The position numbers and the translations under genes are program-made. Of a stretch of 64,000 nt of DNA, positions 46,486 through 58,636 are shown piece after piece; positions within the stretch are counted from its first letter, which is position 1, and each line of letters starts with the position of its first letter. This stretch comes from Colocasia esculenta. Its lineage: Eukaryota > Streptophyta > Magnoliopsida > Alismatales > Araceae. A model generated the notes under the pieces. The model was not told the DNA's origin. It did no database searches and worked only from the letters and a program-made list of their open reading frames with translations. The stretch is from positions 149,371,371-149,435,370 of the forward strand of contig CM024757.1 of assembly GCA_014218235.1 (NCBI GenBank), given 5' to 3'.

Positions 46486-46578
46486 CAAAATGGGGGAGAA
46501 AACTAAAGTCATTCTGAAAAACATGTTTAATTTTTGTATGATGTTTAGTATATTTTGTCATCATCAAAAAGGGGGAGA
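46486..46578 (+). other. Duplicated polypurine tracts of B
   Basis: ACAAAATGGGGGAGAAAA at 46485-46502 and CAAAAAGGGGGAGAT at 46564-46578. The second abuts the LTR. The pair matches the pair in element C in position and sequence. Confidence 0.88.
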
Positions 46579-48632
46579 TTGATGACCAAACTGTCCCCAT
46601 AATAAATAATTCATTTATTTATATATTAATTTTGATGATTAATAAAATAGTACTAATGAATTACTTGAGCTTTGAGAACAGGAAATAAAAGAAAAATGAA
46701 AATTCAAGACAATCAGGTAAGTTTCATCTCACATTCTGTCCAAGTCTTTGTATCGACTTCTTTGATAAGCAGAATGATTTCCTCTCTGACCGAAAAGTTC
46801 AAAACAAATCGATATCGCAACGATTCTTTAAGACATCGTAACGATTTCTTTAGACCTCGTAACGATTTCTTTAGAACTCGCAACGACTTTCTAGCCGTAA
46901 CGATTTCTTTAGTCCTCATAACGATATCTTTAGAACTCGCAATGACTTTCTAGCCGTAACGATTTCTTTAGTCCTCGTAACGATTTCTTTAGAACTCGCA
47001 ACGACTTTCTAGCCGTAACGATTTCTTTAGACCTCGTAACGATTTCTTTAGAACTCGCAACGACTTTCTAGCCGTAACGATTTATTTAGTCCTCGTAACG
47101 ATTTCTTTAGAACTCGCAACGACTTTCTAGCCGTAACGATTTCTTTAGACCTCGTAACGATTTCTTTAGAACTCGCAACAACTTTCTAGCCATAACGATT
47201 TCTTTAGTCCTCGTAACGATTTCTTTAGAACTCGCAACGACTTTCTAGCCGTAACGATTTCTTCAGTTCTCGTAACGATTTCTTTGAAACTCGTAACGAC
47301 TTGATAGCTGTAACGATTTCTTCAGTTCTCGTAATGATTTCTTTGAAACTCGTAACGACTTGATAGCTGTAACGATTTCTTCAGTTCTCATAACGATTTC
47401 ATCATTATAATTTGATAATTCTCTGTCATAACGATTTGTCTGTTATCGTATAACGATTTCATAAGTCATCGGGAGTGTTCATATCAACTTTCCTGCTGTA
47501 TTAGTATATTTTTTTTTATAGCGTTGAAAAGTCAAAGTCATATCTCGTCTGTTGACTGCTACGCATTAAATGCTCTTTGATCGTATCTCCCATGCATGCA
47601 GACAATATCTTCCATTTTTATGCTACTCTGTCTACGTCCATTTTAGACAGAAAGGAGCTTTGCTATATATTGCAATATCTGTTCCATCTGCAACTAACAA
47701 TCGACGGCAGTCCTAGCTATCCTCTATTTATTGTTGACATGCTCGCAGATATCTGACAAGACTCATCTGTACAACGTTGGATACAAGATACAAGATTCTA
47801 AAACATTTTTTCTGGCGTCTACTAAAGGATAAAAGACTGAAGATCAGAAGCTTCCTTGGTGACCAGTCTAACGTACACCTGGATGAGAGACAACGATTCT
47901 CTTAACGTTCAAATTTCAAGAAGAAGCTTAAATACAAGACTCAAGACTGAGAAGAGACGATGAGAAAAGAGATAACAACATAGAAAAGAGAGCAACACCA
48001 TTTCTTCCAGTCTTCTGTTTTTCAAGCAAGAGCAAAGCGTCCATTCCTATAGTTTTCCGTAGCTCTTCTGCTCTCAGTGTTTATAGAAGAAATTCTTGTG
48101 AGAGCCTGTGTAGTCTTTGGAGAGAAACCAGTGTCAAATTCTCTTTCTCTCTTGAGGCTTGTTCGCTTCAGCTTGCAGCTGATTAAGCTAGTGTCTGAAG
48201 CTTGTTCTTAAACTTTGTTTCTGTGGTTTGTACCCTTCTGTGAAGGAAGACCTGGTGGTATCCAGGGTGTTGTTCCCTTCTGGATGAAGGAAGACCTGGT
48301 GGTATCCAGGGTGGTTGTTTTTCTCTTCAAGTTGAAGGAAGACCAGTTGAGGCTGGGTGTAAGGATTCGTGAGGGAGATAGTACCCTAATTAGTGAAATC
48401 CTGAGGCATTGCTCAGGGACTGGACGTAGGTCTCCTGTGGAGAGGAGTTCCGAACCAGGATAAAAACCCTTGTGTCTTGTGGTTTTGCTTATGTGCGTTT
48501 GTTGTCTTATTTTGTTCAACTCTAACGTTTGTTTAAGTTGTTGTGTAATCCTTTTAGTGAACAGGTTTTAATCAAAGATCAAATTTTAAATAACCCATTC
48601 ACCCCCCCTCTGGGCTAGCTAGCTGGGCAACA
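46579..48632 (+). mobile_element. Right LTR of Sirevirus B (2054 bp)
   Basis: It runs from TGATGACCAAACTGTCCCCA to GCTAGCTGGGCAACA and is followed by the AAACA duplication (48633-48637). A TATA-like CTATATATT lies at 47663-47671. This LTR is uninterrupted and supplies the empty-site reference for the solo LTR in the left copy. Confidence 0.93.
46805..47405 (+). repeat. 59-bp tandem array in right LTR of B
   Basis: Same unit as at 31960-32640, but the array is shorter, mainly in the distal TTGATAGCTG-type variant units. Since both LTRs are identical at insertion, the difference arose afterwards. Confidence 0.9.
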
Positions 48633-48637
48633 AAACA

Positions 48638-50178
48638 AACTATGTAGAAAATAACATATTACACAAATTCGATCAGTATTTTTAAGGTTGTTCGGCTCTA
48701 GTGTGGAGACCTACATCCACCCCTCACCAAATCAGTGAGGCTTCACTAAGAGATCAGATGTGTGAGACTCTCACACAAACGCTGATTCACAGCTTCTTCA
48801 CAACTGCTGACACACAACTTGAACAATCAGCTGATTCACAGATTCAAGATTTGATCCAAATCTCATGACCCAAACACAACAAATGTAGGATCAACTTCGT
48901 CTACTCCAAATGAAGTAGACAACCAATCAGAGTAATGTCTAGAAGAAATTAAGAAGAAACAAAGTGAATAGGCGTCTGAAGAAGTTTAGAGATCATCAAA
49001 TGATTGGCTTTGGAATTAGATTTGGTCAGAACACTCCTTGAGCTCCAATTTCGACTTCTTCATGCTTGAGTTCATTGAATCCATCCTCTTGTTTCAGCAC
49101 ACGAATCAATTGCTTCTTAAACTGTGATGAATTCCGATCCTCTGCTCCAGTTGATCAGCAGCAGATCTTCATATTGGAAGAAAGCTCGATCCAGCGACTC
49201 CTTCTCCTGATTCGATCATTGTGCTGCAGTTGGCTGCTCTTCCTGAACTCAAACTTCTGCTCTCTGCAATTTTCACGCTCACAGATCTCTGCAATTTTCC
49301 CACTATACGCGATACCTCACAAACGGGGACAATTCGCCTCTTTTTATCTGATACGCGGGATCTTCGCAGTGGGCCCCTCAACCAAATCCCAAAAACTTGG
49401 GAGATTCTTTTGCCACCAAAAAGGAGGTATCTTCAAGAACCATGTGACGTGTACCCGAAGTCCCAATCGTTGGACCTAGGATCACGTGCTCATCACTAAT
49501 GCGCTGGCAGATTCTTTGTTGTATGATTCTAAGTGTTGTAGTGCCGACGCATCCAAGATATAGAGTCGACGCACATTCATGAAACTTAACATGGATCACT
49601 GTGAAATCCTCAGTAGAGTTGACTCTATGCCTTCTATAGTCGACCTCATTCATGACTAAGATTCAAACTTTCAGACTGTGAAGTAGTGTCGACCTTACAG
49701 CTTTGTAGTGTCGACCTTGTCTATTGATAGAGTCGACCTGGCCTCCCTTTGGAGTCGACCTTATGGACTGGTAGAGTCAACCTCATCTGAAAATAGAGTC
49801 GACCTCAACCAGCACTTCCCTTTACAGGGCTTGATAGAAAATTGACAAAAGTCGACCTGATCCACATCTAGTGTCAACCTTATCTGATTTCTTCCCATCA
49901 GTGCTAGACACAAAAATAGTCAGAGTCGACCTATTCTCCAAGTAGTGTCGACCTCATATGAAAATATGAAAATCTGCACAACTGAGAATCTCATAGTGTG
50001 TCGACCTAACCTCTGTATAGAGTCGACCTTATGAACAATACTAAACCTCAATAACTTTTCTGATGATTCACGAAAGTTGACTTTATCTGGCTAAATGTTC
50101 CGGTGACACAAATAACTTGTGTTAGACATTTTAACATTTTGCTTAATTTATGACATCATCAAAACTAGGGACACAACA
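48638..50178 (-). mobile_element. Main part of the 3' LTR of H
   Basis: On the minus strand it starts TGTTGTGTCCCTAGTTTTGA at 50178, next to the polypurine tract, and runs to the B insertion at 48638. With 31615-31730 the LTR is about 1657 bp. A possible TATA element, CAGATAAAAAG on the minus strand, lies at about 49341-49350. The U5 block (GGTCTCCACACTAGAGC on the minus strand) is near 48700. Open frames at 49066-49653 are spurious. Confidence 0.8.
49540..50055 (-). repeat. GTCGAC(C) cluster in the LTR of H
   Basis: About eleven exact GTCGAC hexamers and several one-base variants (GTCAACC, GTTGAC) occur in about 500 bp. They are mostly in the context AGAGTCGACCT or AGTGTCGACCT, in pairs roughly 20-25 bp apart. 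Chance would give about 0.1 copy. GTCGAC is a perfect palindrome. The cluster lies in U3 of this LTR. Confidence 0.9.
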
Positions 50179-50195
50179 ATCTCCCCCTTTTTGAT
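50179..50195 (-). other. Polypurine tract of H
   Basis: On the minus strand this reads AAAAAGGGGGAGAT directly before the LTR start at 50178, matching the tracts of B and C. A related purine tract, TCAAAAAGAGGGCA on the plus strand, lies at about 50513-50526, after the third ORF. Confidence 0.85.
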
Positions 50196-50527
50196 GATGG
50201 CAACATTTGATCATAGAAGTTTGGACTGTTAGATGAAATTCATATACAAACATGTTGTAATGCAAAAGTATCAGTTCACACAAGTCATTCAAACATATCA
50301 ATCCACACAAGTCATCCAGCCATTTACACAAGTACACACAGGAGCATTTCACATAACCACACTTTGATGATTTCATTACTTGATAAGATTGAGTTTTACA
50401 AAAGACACATCAAAGTTTACATAACCAACTCCAAATCCAACTACAAGCAAAAACATAACATCAAACATCAAACAATCAAACATCTCTGTGAATCTTCTCC
50501 TCTTTGTCATAATCAAAAAGAGGGCAA

Positions 50528-52738
50528 TCATTGAGGAGGTGGAGGTGGCTGCTGCGGGAACAATCTGCTCTCAATTCGAGACAATCTGAAATGCATATCA
50601 TCATAGTGGTCTCGAAGATAATAGTCAACTGCATTGAACTTGTTGTTCAGAAACTCTTCCAATTTCTCAAACTGATTCTCAATAACCACTAGCACATGAT
50701 CTATTCCATGAGGCATTGTAGGGACAACTACTGATGAGGTGGCTTGATTGCTTTCAACTATGTCGGTCACATCATGTAGCTTCCAAACTTGATTAAACTC
50801 ATCTCTTACCAGTTGGAGTTTATGAGACATATCTTCATGAAAACCTCTCAGAATGTTCATCCTGCTAGAAATTTGATGACCTGTCTGGACTATATCTGGA
50901 ATATCATTGATCTTTTCAGCTCCTCTCTGTAGTGCTTCTTCAATGGACTATACTTTGTCAAAATTTTCAGATTGAGTATAAGCAGCAGAATTGAAAACAT
51001 ACCCAATTGTCTTTATCAATTCATTGGATCTGACAGCTGTAAATATTGCAATATGTTCTTATCTATCAATATTTTCAGTAAACCTCCTCTCAATTGCTTC
51101 CAGCCTACTCTCAAACTCCAAGGATTGTTGATCAATCTTGGTATTCAACTGAGTGAGAGAGTTATTGACAACAACAAATTGATCTTGTAAAAAAGTAAGA
51201 AGCCCATATGGAATTTGAGCTTCAGCTGAAGATGTGGAAGGAGGAACTTGCTCAGATGCAACGGGTCCAGTAGTAGTGGGATGAGCAGGTGAAAAATGTG
51301 GAGGATCTACACCTAGATCATCAAAACTAGGTATAAAAGAAGGTGAAGGGATAGGCAGTGCCTCTTCCAACTGAATATCCTCATAAGCAGCATCTCTCTG
51401 ATCTCTCTGCTCATCTTGAGCCTGTTGTGGCTGATTCACAGTCAACTCTTCATTTACATCATCTTGAGGTGCCAGATTTAGTTTCATAAATTTGTCAAAA
51501 TGAGCCAAGTCATATGTGTGAAACTTCGCAATCTTTTGGACTTTAACATGCACCTGCTCAAAGATAGTAGACAAATGTGCAACATATGGTAGGCTCTTTC
51601 TTAACACTGGCCTAGTAACTTCATGAATCAACTGACATAAAATGGTGGCCAAATTAGCCTTCTCTCTTTTAATTAGACAAAATATCAAAAACCTCTGCAA
51701 ACTTGTAATTATGTGTCTCCCTCCTCCTTGAGGGGTCAAGATAGTGGTGCACCAATGATGCAGAATTCGATTGACAGGAGGAAATCTATTAGCATTCAGA
51801 GTGGAAACTCTTGTCTGGAAAATGTTATTTTTATCACTTGGTAGTTTAGTCAACACAGAAAAGGCTTCATGAGCACAGATCTTGAAGTCTTGAGGATTAT
51901 GACCCTCATTCGGAATGTCCAACAATTTACTCACAATGTCATTTGTGAGTACAATGGATACTCCCCTGACCCTAGACTCTAGGGTATTCTCCTTGCTAAC
52001 CAGATTTCGAAAAAAATCTTGGACTAAGATAGGATAGAAAATCCTATGCATATTGACAAAATTAGACCACCCTTGAAATTCTAGCATATCTAGAAGTTCT
52101 GGAAGCGCGATAATCATACCTTCATCATGTACATTAATAATTCTGAGATGCAATATTCACTTGTTTTCAGTTGTCAGATTGACCACTTCTTGCACTTGTG
52201 AACCTTCATACTAAGACCCATCATCTTCTGTTTCAGATTCTTCAGCTTGAATAGTATTATGACCTTCCAACTCAACACTTGCTTCTTTTTCTGGTTCAAC
52301 TTCATCCTCAACATCATCCTCACCTTCATCCTCAGCATCATCCTTACCTTCATCCTCAGCATCATCCTCAATTTTATCAGATTTTTGCTCCTCTGAACTC
52401 TGTTCACTCGAACCACTTACGAAACTCTGAACATTAGGGCTTCCTTCAAATGATGCTAGGGGATTTGCATCTTGTGAGACTTGTTGGGTTTACTCTTCTT
52501 CGTCAGAACTGCTCAAGTTGACAAATTCTAGCTTCTTCTTTCCCTTTGAAAAAATCTTTTCCTTGGCCGTGCGAGGGTAAGAGAATCGCCGGCTTGAGAA
52601 AAATGGAACTGAGGGTTTCTTCTCCCAAACTTCTTCACCCTTTTCAGGATCATTGTGTGCCTTAGTGTGTCGTTCTGTCAACAAGAATTCAGTCTCCTTC
52701 CATTTTCCTCCTCGACGAGCTTGCAATTTCGGAGCCAT
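50528..52738 (-). pseudogene. Third ORF of Sirevirus H, several breaks
   Basis: The likely start is at 52738 on the minus strand (MAPKLQARRGGKWKETEF). A basic N-terminal part is followed by an acidic Asp/Glu repeat region (about 52400-52250) and, after stops near 52500, 52210 and 52155, a globular part (MHLRIINVHDEGMIIALPEL from 52153). The globular part has NRILHHWCTTILTPQGGG and REKANLATILCQLIHE, equivalent to the NRLLH and NLAAVMIERM blocks of element B. After a stop at 51059 the frame reopens at 50860 and ends in a proline run (QQPPPPPQ) at 50528. The C-terminal globular half seen in B and C is absent. Function unknown. Confidence 0.75.
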
Positions 52739-54601
52739 TTGCAGTCTTGCAGAGAATCGGGGAATCAGAGAGAGAAAGTTACAGATGCAGAAAAGGGGAT
52801 TTGAGAACAAACAGGAAAGATGATAGCAGTTGTGTTCAAAGTGAGGTCAAACGGCCTTAAGAGCTGAGGTTTTCGAAGAGACGTGACGCGTGAAGCGTCG
52901 ACTTGCCCTAGGCCATACATAATTCCTGCGGAGCAATGAAGGATATCGTGTACCAATGACAAGAGTGATAAAGTAGAGTAGACTCTATCATGAAGAGTGT
53001 CGACTCTATGAAGTTGAAATCAAGACAGTGCTTGGATGACTTTTGAAATAGGAGCAAACCACCATGATACACTGTACTTTTAGGTAATCTTGAGAGTGTT
53101 AAAAACATTTATACTTTTTCCTCACCTATTCTCATTATTAGTGAAATTAATGGTTTGAAAATTATAAACTTTAGTTTAACCATTAAAAACACTGAAACAC
53201 TCATAAGAAGAAACAACAGAATAAGAAATAATCCTTCAGGTGAAAATTTTGCAATTTTACATAAAAACTTACTCATGTCATGTAAAAAGGTAACCTTGGA
53301 AAGATGAAAAGACAAGCCAAGATACATTGAGTTAAAACATCTAGCTTGAACTTTCCAGAATTTTTGAACTTCAATTTCATATTTTTTTTATCTGTAATTT
53401 TATGAAAAGATGAACAGTTAGATTTTCCCTTTCTATTTCATGCAAGAGCCCATGCTTTTCACACACCAGAGCTCCTGATTACTCATGTAGGGATCTTGTT
53501 TCAAGGGTTGTGTACAACTTTTCATGTGAGGATACATGTTGGTTAAAAACAAGAATCCCTAGTTACTGAGAATGCACAAGCAAAATTTTTTATCAACCCT
53601 GAACAAAATTAACTAGCTCATCATGACATACAATAAATCAATTGATCTTATCAGAAGTTGCAGTTTCTCAGAGCATAGTCATTATTCTGTCATCAAGAAG
53701 ATTTTAACTATTGAAAGTTCTTGAAAAATTTTATGAATCAAGAAGACTTTTAAAAACAATGCAGCCTAGATGTTTTAAGATCTAACCAGAGCAACCTGTT
53801 TTTCATGACAATTTTAGGATATGATAAAAATGTAATTCTCACTTGAAGTATTAATTTCTATAACTGTTATTTAACCTTTTGATTTTTTCAGAGATTTTCA
53901 AGGTTAAACTTAGAAATTGATAATTCACAAACCATATCCTTTTACCTTCAGAGATAAATGAGTTTGAGAATATAAATGAATTTAACTCCCCTTGAGAAAT
54001 TGCCCAAAAATTTAGTTCTCACAATCGAATTACTCCCCCTAAAAAATTGACTCTTTTTAAAAAACAAGGAAGAAAATGGACAAGACTCCCCCTCAACAAT
54101 TGCATAAAGAGGCCCTTGGTACTTGTCGGAGACATATACTCACGCATAGTAAAAGATTCCAAACAAGCCTAACTTGCCCTTCTTCAAATCACCATTTGAT
54201 ATACCAAATAGACCAATGCAATATGAGAAGCAAGAATTTATTTGCAAGAACAAAAGAATTTTATTTGCAAAAAGGGAAGTGAAGGAGTATGAATTGAGAA
54301 GAATGGCAAAGTTCAGAATGAAGAGAGATAGTGTCGACTCTCTTGCCAATAGAGTCGACCTAAGTCTGGTCAAGCATCCAGAAAACTAAAAAGAGTTATC
54401 ATTCACAGACTACACACTTACTAAATTCTGATCATCCAACTTAATTGACCAGTTGATTCACTGAACCTGATCTTCCAACCAACCTCCATCTCATCATTTT
54501 CATCAGAAATTGCAAGAAGATGAGCAACCAGTAAGCAAATTTATCTCACATACCAAGCAATTACACAAGCAAACATTCACATGCATTTTTTATGCAATCA
54601 G
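52739..54601 (-). promoter_or_regulatory. Spacer between pol and third ORF of H, with four GTCGAC motifs
   Basis: This 1.86-kb AT-rich spacer has no coding similarity. GTCGAC occurs at 52897, 52999, 54333 and 54354, the first two about 160 and 260 bp upstream of the third-ORF start and the last two just after pol. The hexamer is the LTR motif of the same element. A regulatory role is inferred only. Confidence 0.4.
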
Positions 54602-57600
54602 TCATGAGTCAAGCAAACATAGACCAAGTTCTCTTCTTAAGCATGAATATCTTTCATTGCACAAGGGTTTTGTGAAGATATCAGCAATTTTTTTTGAAGT
54701 TTCAATAAAATGCAATTCAAAAGAATTCTTGCTCACTTCATCTCTCAAAAAATGATGCCTATTTTCTATATGCTTGGTCCTAGAATGCTGGATTGGATTT
54801 TTGGCCAAACTAATTGCACTAGTGTTATCACACATAATTGGGACACATCCAAGATCTACTTGGTAGTCTTGGAGTTGATGTTTAATCCACAACACTTGAG
54901 TGCCACAACTCTCTGCAGCAACATATTCTGCCTGTGCAGTAGAGAGAGCAACCGAGTGTTGTTTCTTGGAAGCCCAAGAAACTAAACATCCTCCCAAAAA
55001 TTGACAATAGTCACTAGTACTCTTTCTGTCTAATTTACAATCAGCATAATCCACATCAGAGTAAGATAACAAATTAAATTCACAAGATGCAGGATACCAC
55101 AATCCCAACTCATGAGTTCTTGCAAGATAATCTGAAAATTCTTTTTGCAGCACTCATGTGGGATTCCCTAGGACTAGCCTAAAATCTAGCACACATGCAT
55201 ATTGAAAACTGAATATCTGGTCTAGATGTTGTCAAATAGAGCAAAGATCCGATCATACCTCTATAGATCTTTGGATCTACTAAGTTATCTTTCAAATCAA
55301 CATCCAAACTTATAGTGGTGCTCATTGGGGTTGCCATGGCTTTTGTGTTCTCCATCATGTATTTCCTCAGAAAATCTTGAATGTATTTTGATTGATTTAT
55401 GAAAGTCCCTTTCTTTGTTTGAATGACCTGCAATCCAAGAAAGAATTTTAGTTCTCCCATTAAACTCATTTCAAATTCATTGGTCATCAATTCAGCAAAT
55501 TCCTTACACAGTGAGGATTTTGTTGATCCAAATATAATGTCATCAACATTAATTTGGACTAGCAGAATATCCTTTCCTTGAACTTTTGTAAAGAGGGTTT
55601 GATCTACCTTACCTCTTGAGTACCCTTTACCTTTAAGGAATGAGCTCAACCGATCATACCCCCAGGGAGCTTGCTTCAGGCCATACAAAGCTTTGTCTAA
55701 CTTAAACACATGATTAGGAAGATTAGTACATTCAAATCCAGGAGGTTGGTCAACATAAACTTCCACCTTTATCAATCCATTCAAAAATGCACTTTTTACA
55801 TCCATTTGCTGCAGTTGAATGCCATGAGCACATGCAAAAGAAAGTAAAATATGAATTGCTTCTAGACTAGCTACTAGAGCAAAAGACTCTTCAAAATCAA
55901 TCCCAAATTCCTGATTATAGCCTTTTGCAACAAGCCTAGGCTTGTTTCTAATTATCTTGCCTTCGTCACTTGTTTTATTTCTAAAAACCCATTTAGTTCC
56001 AATGACACCTTGAGAAGGTCTTGGAACCAAATGTCAAACTTTATTTCTTTCAAACTGGTTCAGTTCTTCTTGCATGGCATTAATCCAGAAAACATCTTTT
56101 AAAGCATCCTCAATGTTTTTAGGTTCGATTTGTGAAACAAGAGCCATTTGATCAAGTTCAGAAATAGCCTTAAAATGAGATCTAGTCCTAGGAGGATCAA
56201 GTAAATTACCAATGATACTTTCCTAAGGATGATGTCTTGACATCCTTATGTTTAGCTGATCTCTTTCTTCATTTGCATTTACTGACTCTTGTCCATTGCA
56301 ATCATCTGAATTTCTCTTTGCTGCTGATTCCTTCCCATATTTGTCTTTTACTTCGTCTTCTTCAAGAAATTCTCCATCTTCTTTTTCCATGCACAAATCA
56401 GCATCAAATTCATCAAATGTGATATGAGGGGATTCTTCAACAATTTGGTCTTTTACATTAAACACTCTATATGCTCTTGAATGAGCAGAATAGCCAAGAA
56501 AAATTCCCATTTCACTTTTGGGTTCAAATTTGTCCAAGTCATTTTTATTGTTATTCAGAATAAAACACTTTGCACCAAACACTTTAAAATGAGCAATGGA
56601 AGGTTTCTTACCTTTCAATAATTCATAAAGAGTCTTTTTGCTAAGAGGCCTTACCACTGCATGATTTATGATGTAACATGAGGTGTTTACTGCCTCTACC
56701 CAGAACTTTCTTGGCAGACCACTCACTATCAACATGGTCCTTGCCATTTCCACTAGAGTTCGATTCCTCCTCTCTACAACACCATTCTGTTCAGGTGTCC
56801 TAGGTGATGAAAATCTATGGGAAATTCCTTCTTCTGTGCAAAATTTTTCAAAATCAGCATTTTCAAACTCACCACCATGATCAGACATGATAGAAATTAC
56901 TTTAAATTTTCCTTCCTGAACAATTTTCTTGTACAAATCATGAAATTCCATAAAGGCATCATTCTTGTGAGCAAGAAAGAAAACCGAAGTAAATCTAGAA
57001 AAGTCATCAACAAGAACATACCCAAACCTTTTCCCATTTATACTGTTTGTCCTAGTGGGTCCAAACAGATCCATGTGAATGAGCTCAAAAGGTTTAGAAG
57101 ATTGACTTTCAGATCTACTTCTAAAAGATTTTCTTGTTTGCTTACCCTGTGTGTATACTTCACAGATTTTCATGTTTTGTTTAAAAGAAATTTTAGTTAA
57201 GCCTTTCACCATGTTGAATTTCACCAATGTATGTAACACGTTGTAGCTAGCATGACCTAGTCTACGATGCCACAAAGAAGTAATATCATTTTTATTAGCA
57301 GTTAAACATAAATTGGTGTTTTCAGGTTCATCATGATCAACCATGTAGACATTGTTTATTCTTTTTCCAGAAAATTTCACACAATTTGAATTTGGTTCAA
57401 AAATTGTACAACTAAGAGAGTCAAAGATTACCTTGTGACCCTTGTCACATAGTTGGCTTATGCTCAGAAGGTTGTACTCTAATACTTCCACCAAGAGTAC
57501 ATCATCAATTGAATTAGAAGGATTTCTGCCTATCTTACCTGAACCAACAATCTTACCTTTGTTATTTCCATCAAAGGTAACATGACCAACTTTCTTTTCA

Positions 57601-57852
57601 GACAGAAGACATAATTTTTCTTTGTCTCTAGTCATATGTCTTGAACAGCCACTATCAAGATACCATTTGTTGTTCTTCGCTACAAGACATACCTGCAAAA
57701 ACAATCAAAGAAAATTCTTTAGAACCCAAGTACATTTGGGTCCCTTCATGTCACCTAGATCAAGAATATAAGACAACAAATTTTTTGGAATCCAGGCTTG
57801 CTTCTTCACTGTGGGTTTGATTTTGTTCTTGATTTCATGTTGATTTTGTTCT
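54602..57852 (-). pseudogene. Pol of Sirevirus H, 5' truncated and broken
   Basis: From right to left, a piece of the spacer before protease (KKQAWIPKNLL, about 57800) is followed by protease (WYLDSGCSRHMTRD at about 57670), integrase (LWHRRLGHA; MSDHGGEFENADFEKF; GVVERRNRTLVEMARTM) to about 56223, reverse transcriptase at 56030-55179 and RNase H at 55153-54602 (ADIFTKPLCNERY). The RT box reads N-V-D-D in place of Y-V-D-D at about 55546-55535. There are stops or frame changes at about 57705, 56225, 56030 and 55175. Gag is absent because the sequence passes into element G at about 57855. Confidence 0.88.
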
Positions 57853-58636
57853 TCGCTGCGTAGGTGGATGGAGTATCTGAAAGATTATGACTTCAGTTTG
57901 GCATATCATCCAGGAAGAGCAAATGTGGTAGCAGATGCACTGAGCAGAAAGGCAGTTATGAATCAACTTATGATCAGAGAATGGAAATTATATGAAGATA
58001 TGGCAAACAATTTATTATATGTGTCGAGCAATCAGTGGAGAGTAATATTAGCAACCAGTGCAGTGGAGCCTTCTCTATACTGGCAGATAGTGGAGGCGCA
58101 GAGAGCAGATAGCAGTTTAGCTAATATTGTGAGAATGGAATAGGTGACCTTTGGGGATGACAGTGTGGTCAGACTCAAGGGTCGATTATATGTGCCAGCA
58201 GATGCAGAGATCAGGCAGAAAGTTTTAGAAGAAGCACACAGATCAAGATACTCTATCCATCCAGGCAGCACAAAGATGTACCAAGACATGAATAAATATT
58301 TCTGGTGGCCGCATATGATGAGAGAAATTACAAAGTTCATAGCAAGATGTGCAGTGTGTCAGCAAGTCAAGGCAGAGCACCAGAAACCAGGAGGATTATT
58401 ATAACCGTTACCTATTCCACAGTGGAAGTGGGACGATATTGCAATGGATTTCATAGTTGGTTTGCCTAGGTCATTGGGTCTTAATACTATTTGGGTCTTT
58501 GTGGATAGATTGACCAAGGTTTTTAGATTGTTGCCAGTCAGCATGTCATGGTTAGTGGACAGACTAGCTAAGATGTATGCAGAAAGAATTGTGCCTTTGC
58601 ATGGGATTCCGGTCACTATAGTTTCAGGCCGTGATC

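Larger units (their letters stand above)
31731..48632 (+). mobile_element. Complete Sirevirus B with both LTRs, nested in H
   Basis: The element has two LTRs (31731-38244, containing a 4382-bp insertion, and 46579-48632), an initiator-Met primer site, gag-pol, a third ORF and two polypurine tracts. AAACA is duplicated at 31726-31730 and 48633-48637. I count 17 differences over about 910 aligned LTR bases (32700-33605 against 47460-48370), which means a fairly recent insertion. All coding regions nevertheless carry stops or frameshifts. Its internal region is about 8.3 kb. Confidence 0.92.
31615..57852 (-). mobile_element. Sirevirus H, minus strand, 5' truncated, carrying element B
   Basis: Running right to left the element has pol (57852-54602), a non-coding spacer, a third ORF (52738-50528), a polypurine tract (50195-50179) and a 3' LTR (50178-48638 continued at 31730-31615). 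The LTR is interrupted by element B. The 5' LTR, gag and part of the gag-pol spacer are missing, because at about 57855 the sequence passes directly into gypsy element G. AAAAG (31610-31614) would be the left target duplication; the right one is lost. Confidence 0.8.

Noticed and set aside
49066..49653. Frames of 90-140 codons on both strands in LTR H
   Set aside because: They lie within the LTR between the U5 block and the GTCGAC cluster; no family match, and both strands are open.
54076..54389. Short frames between pol and third ORF of H
   Set aside because: AT-rich spacer; frames are short, overlap each other on both strands and show no similarity.
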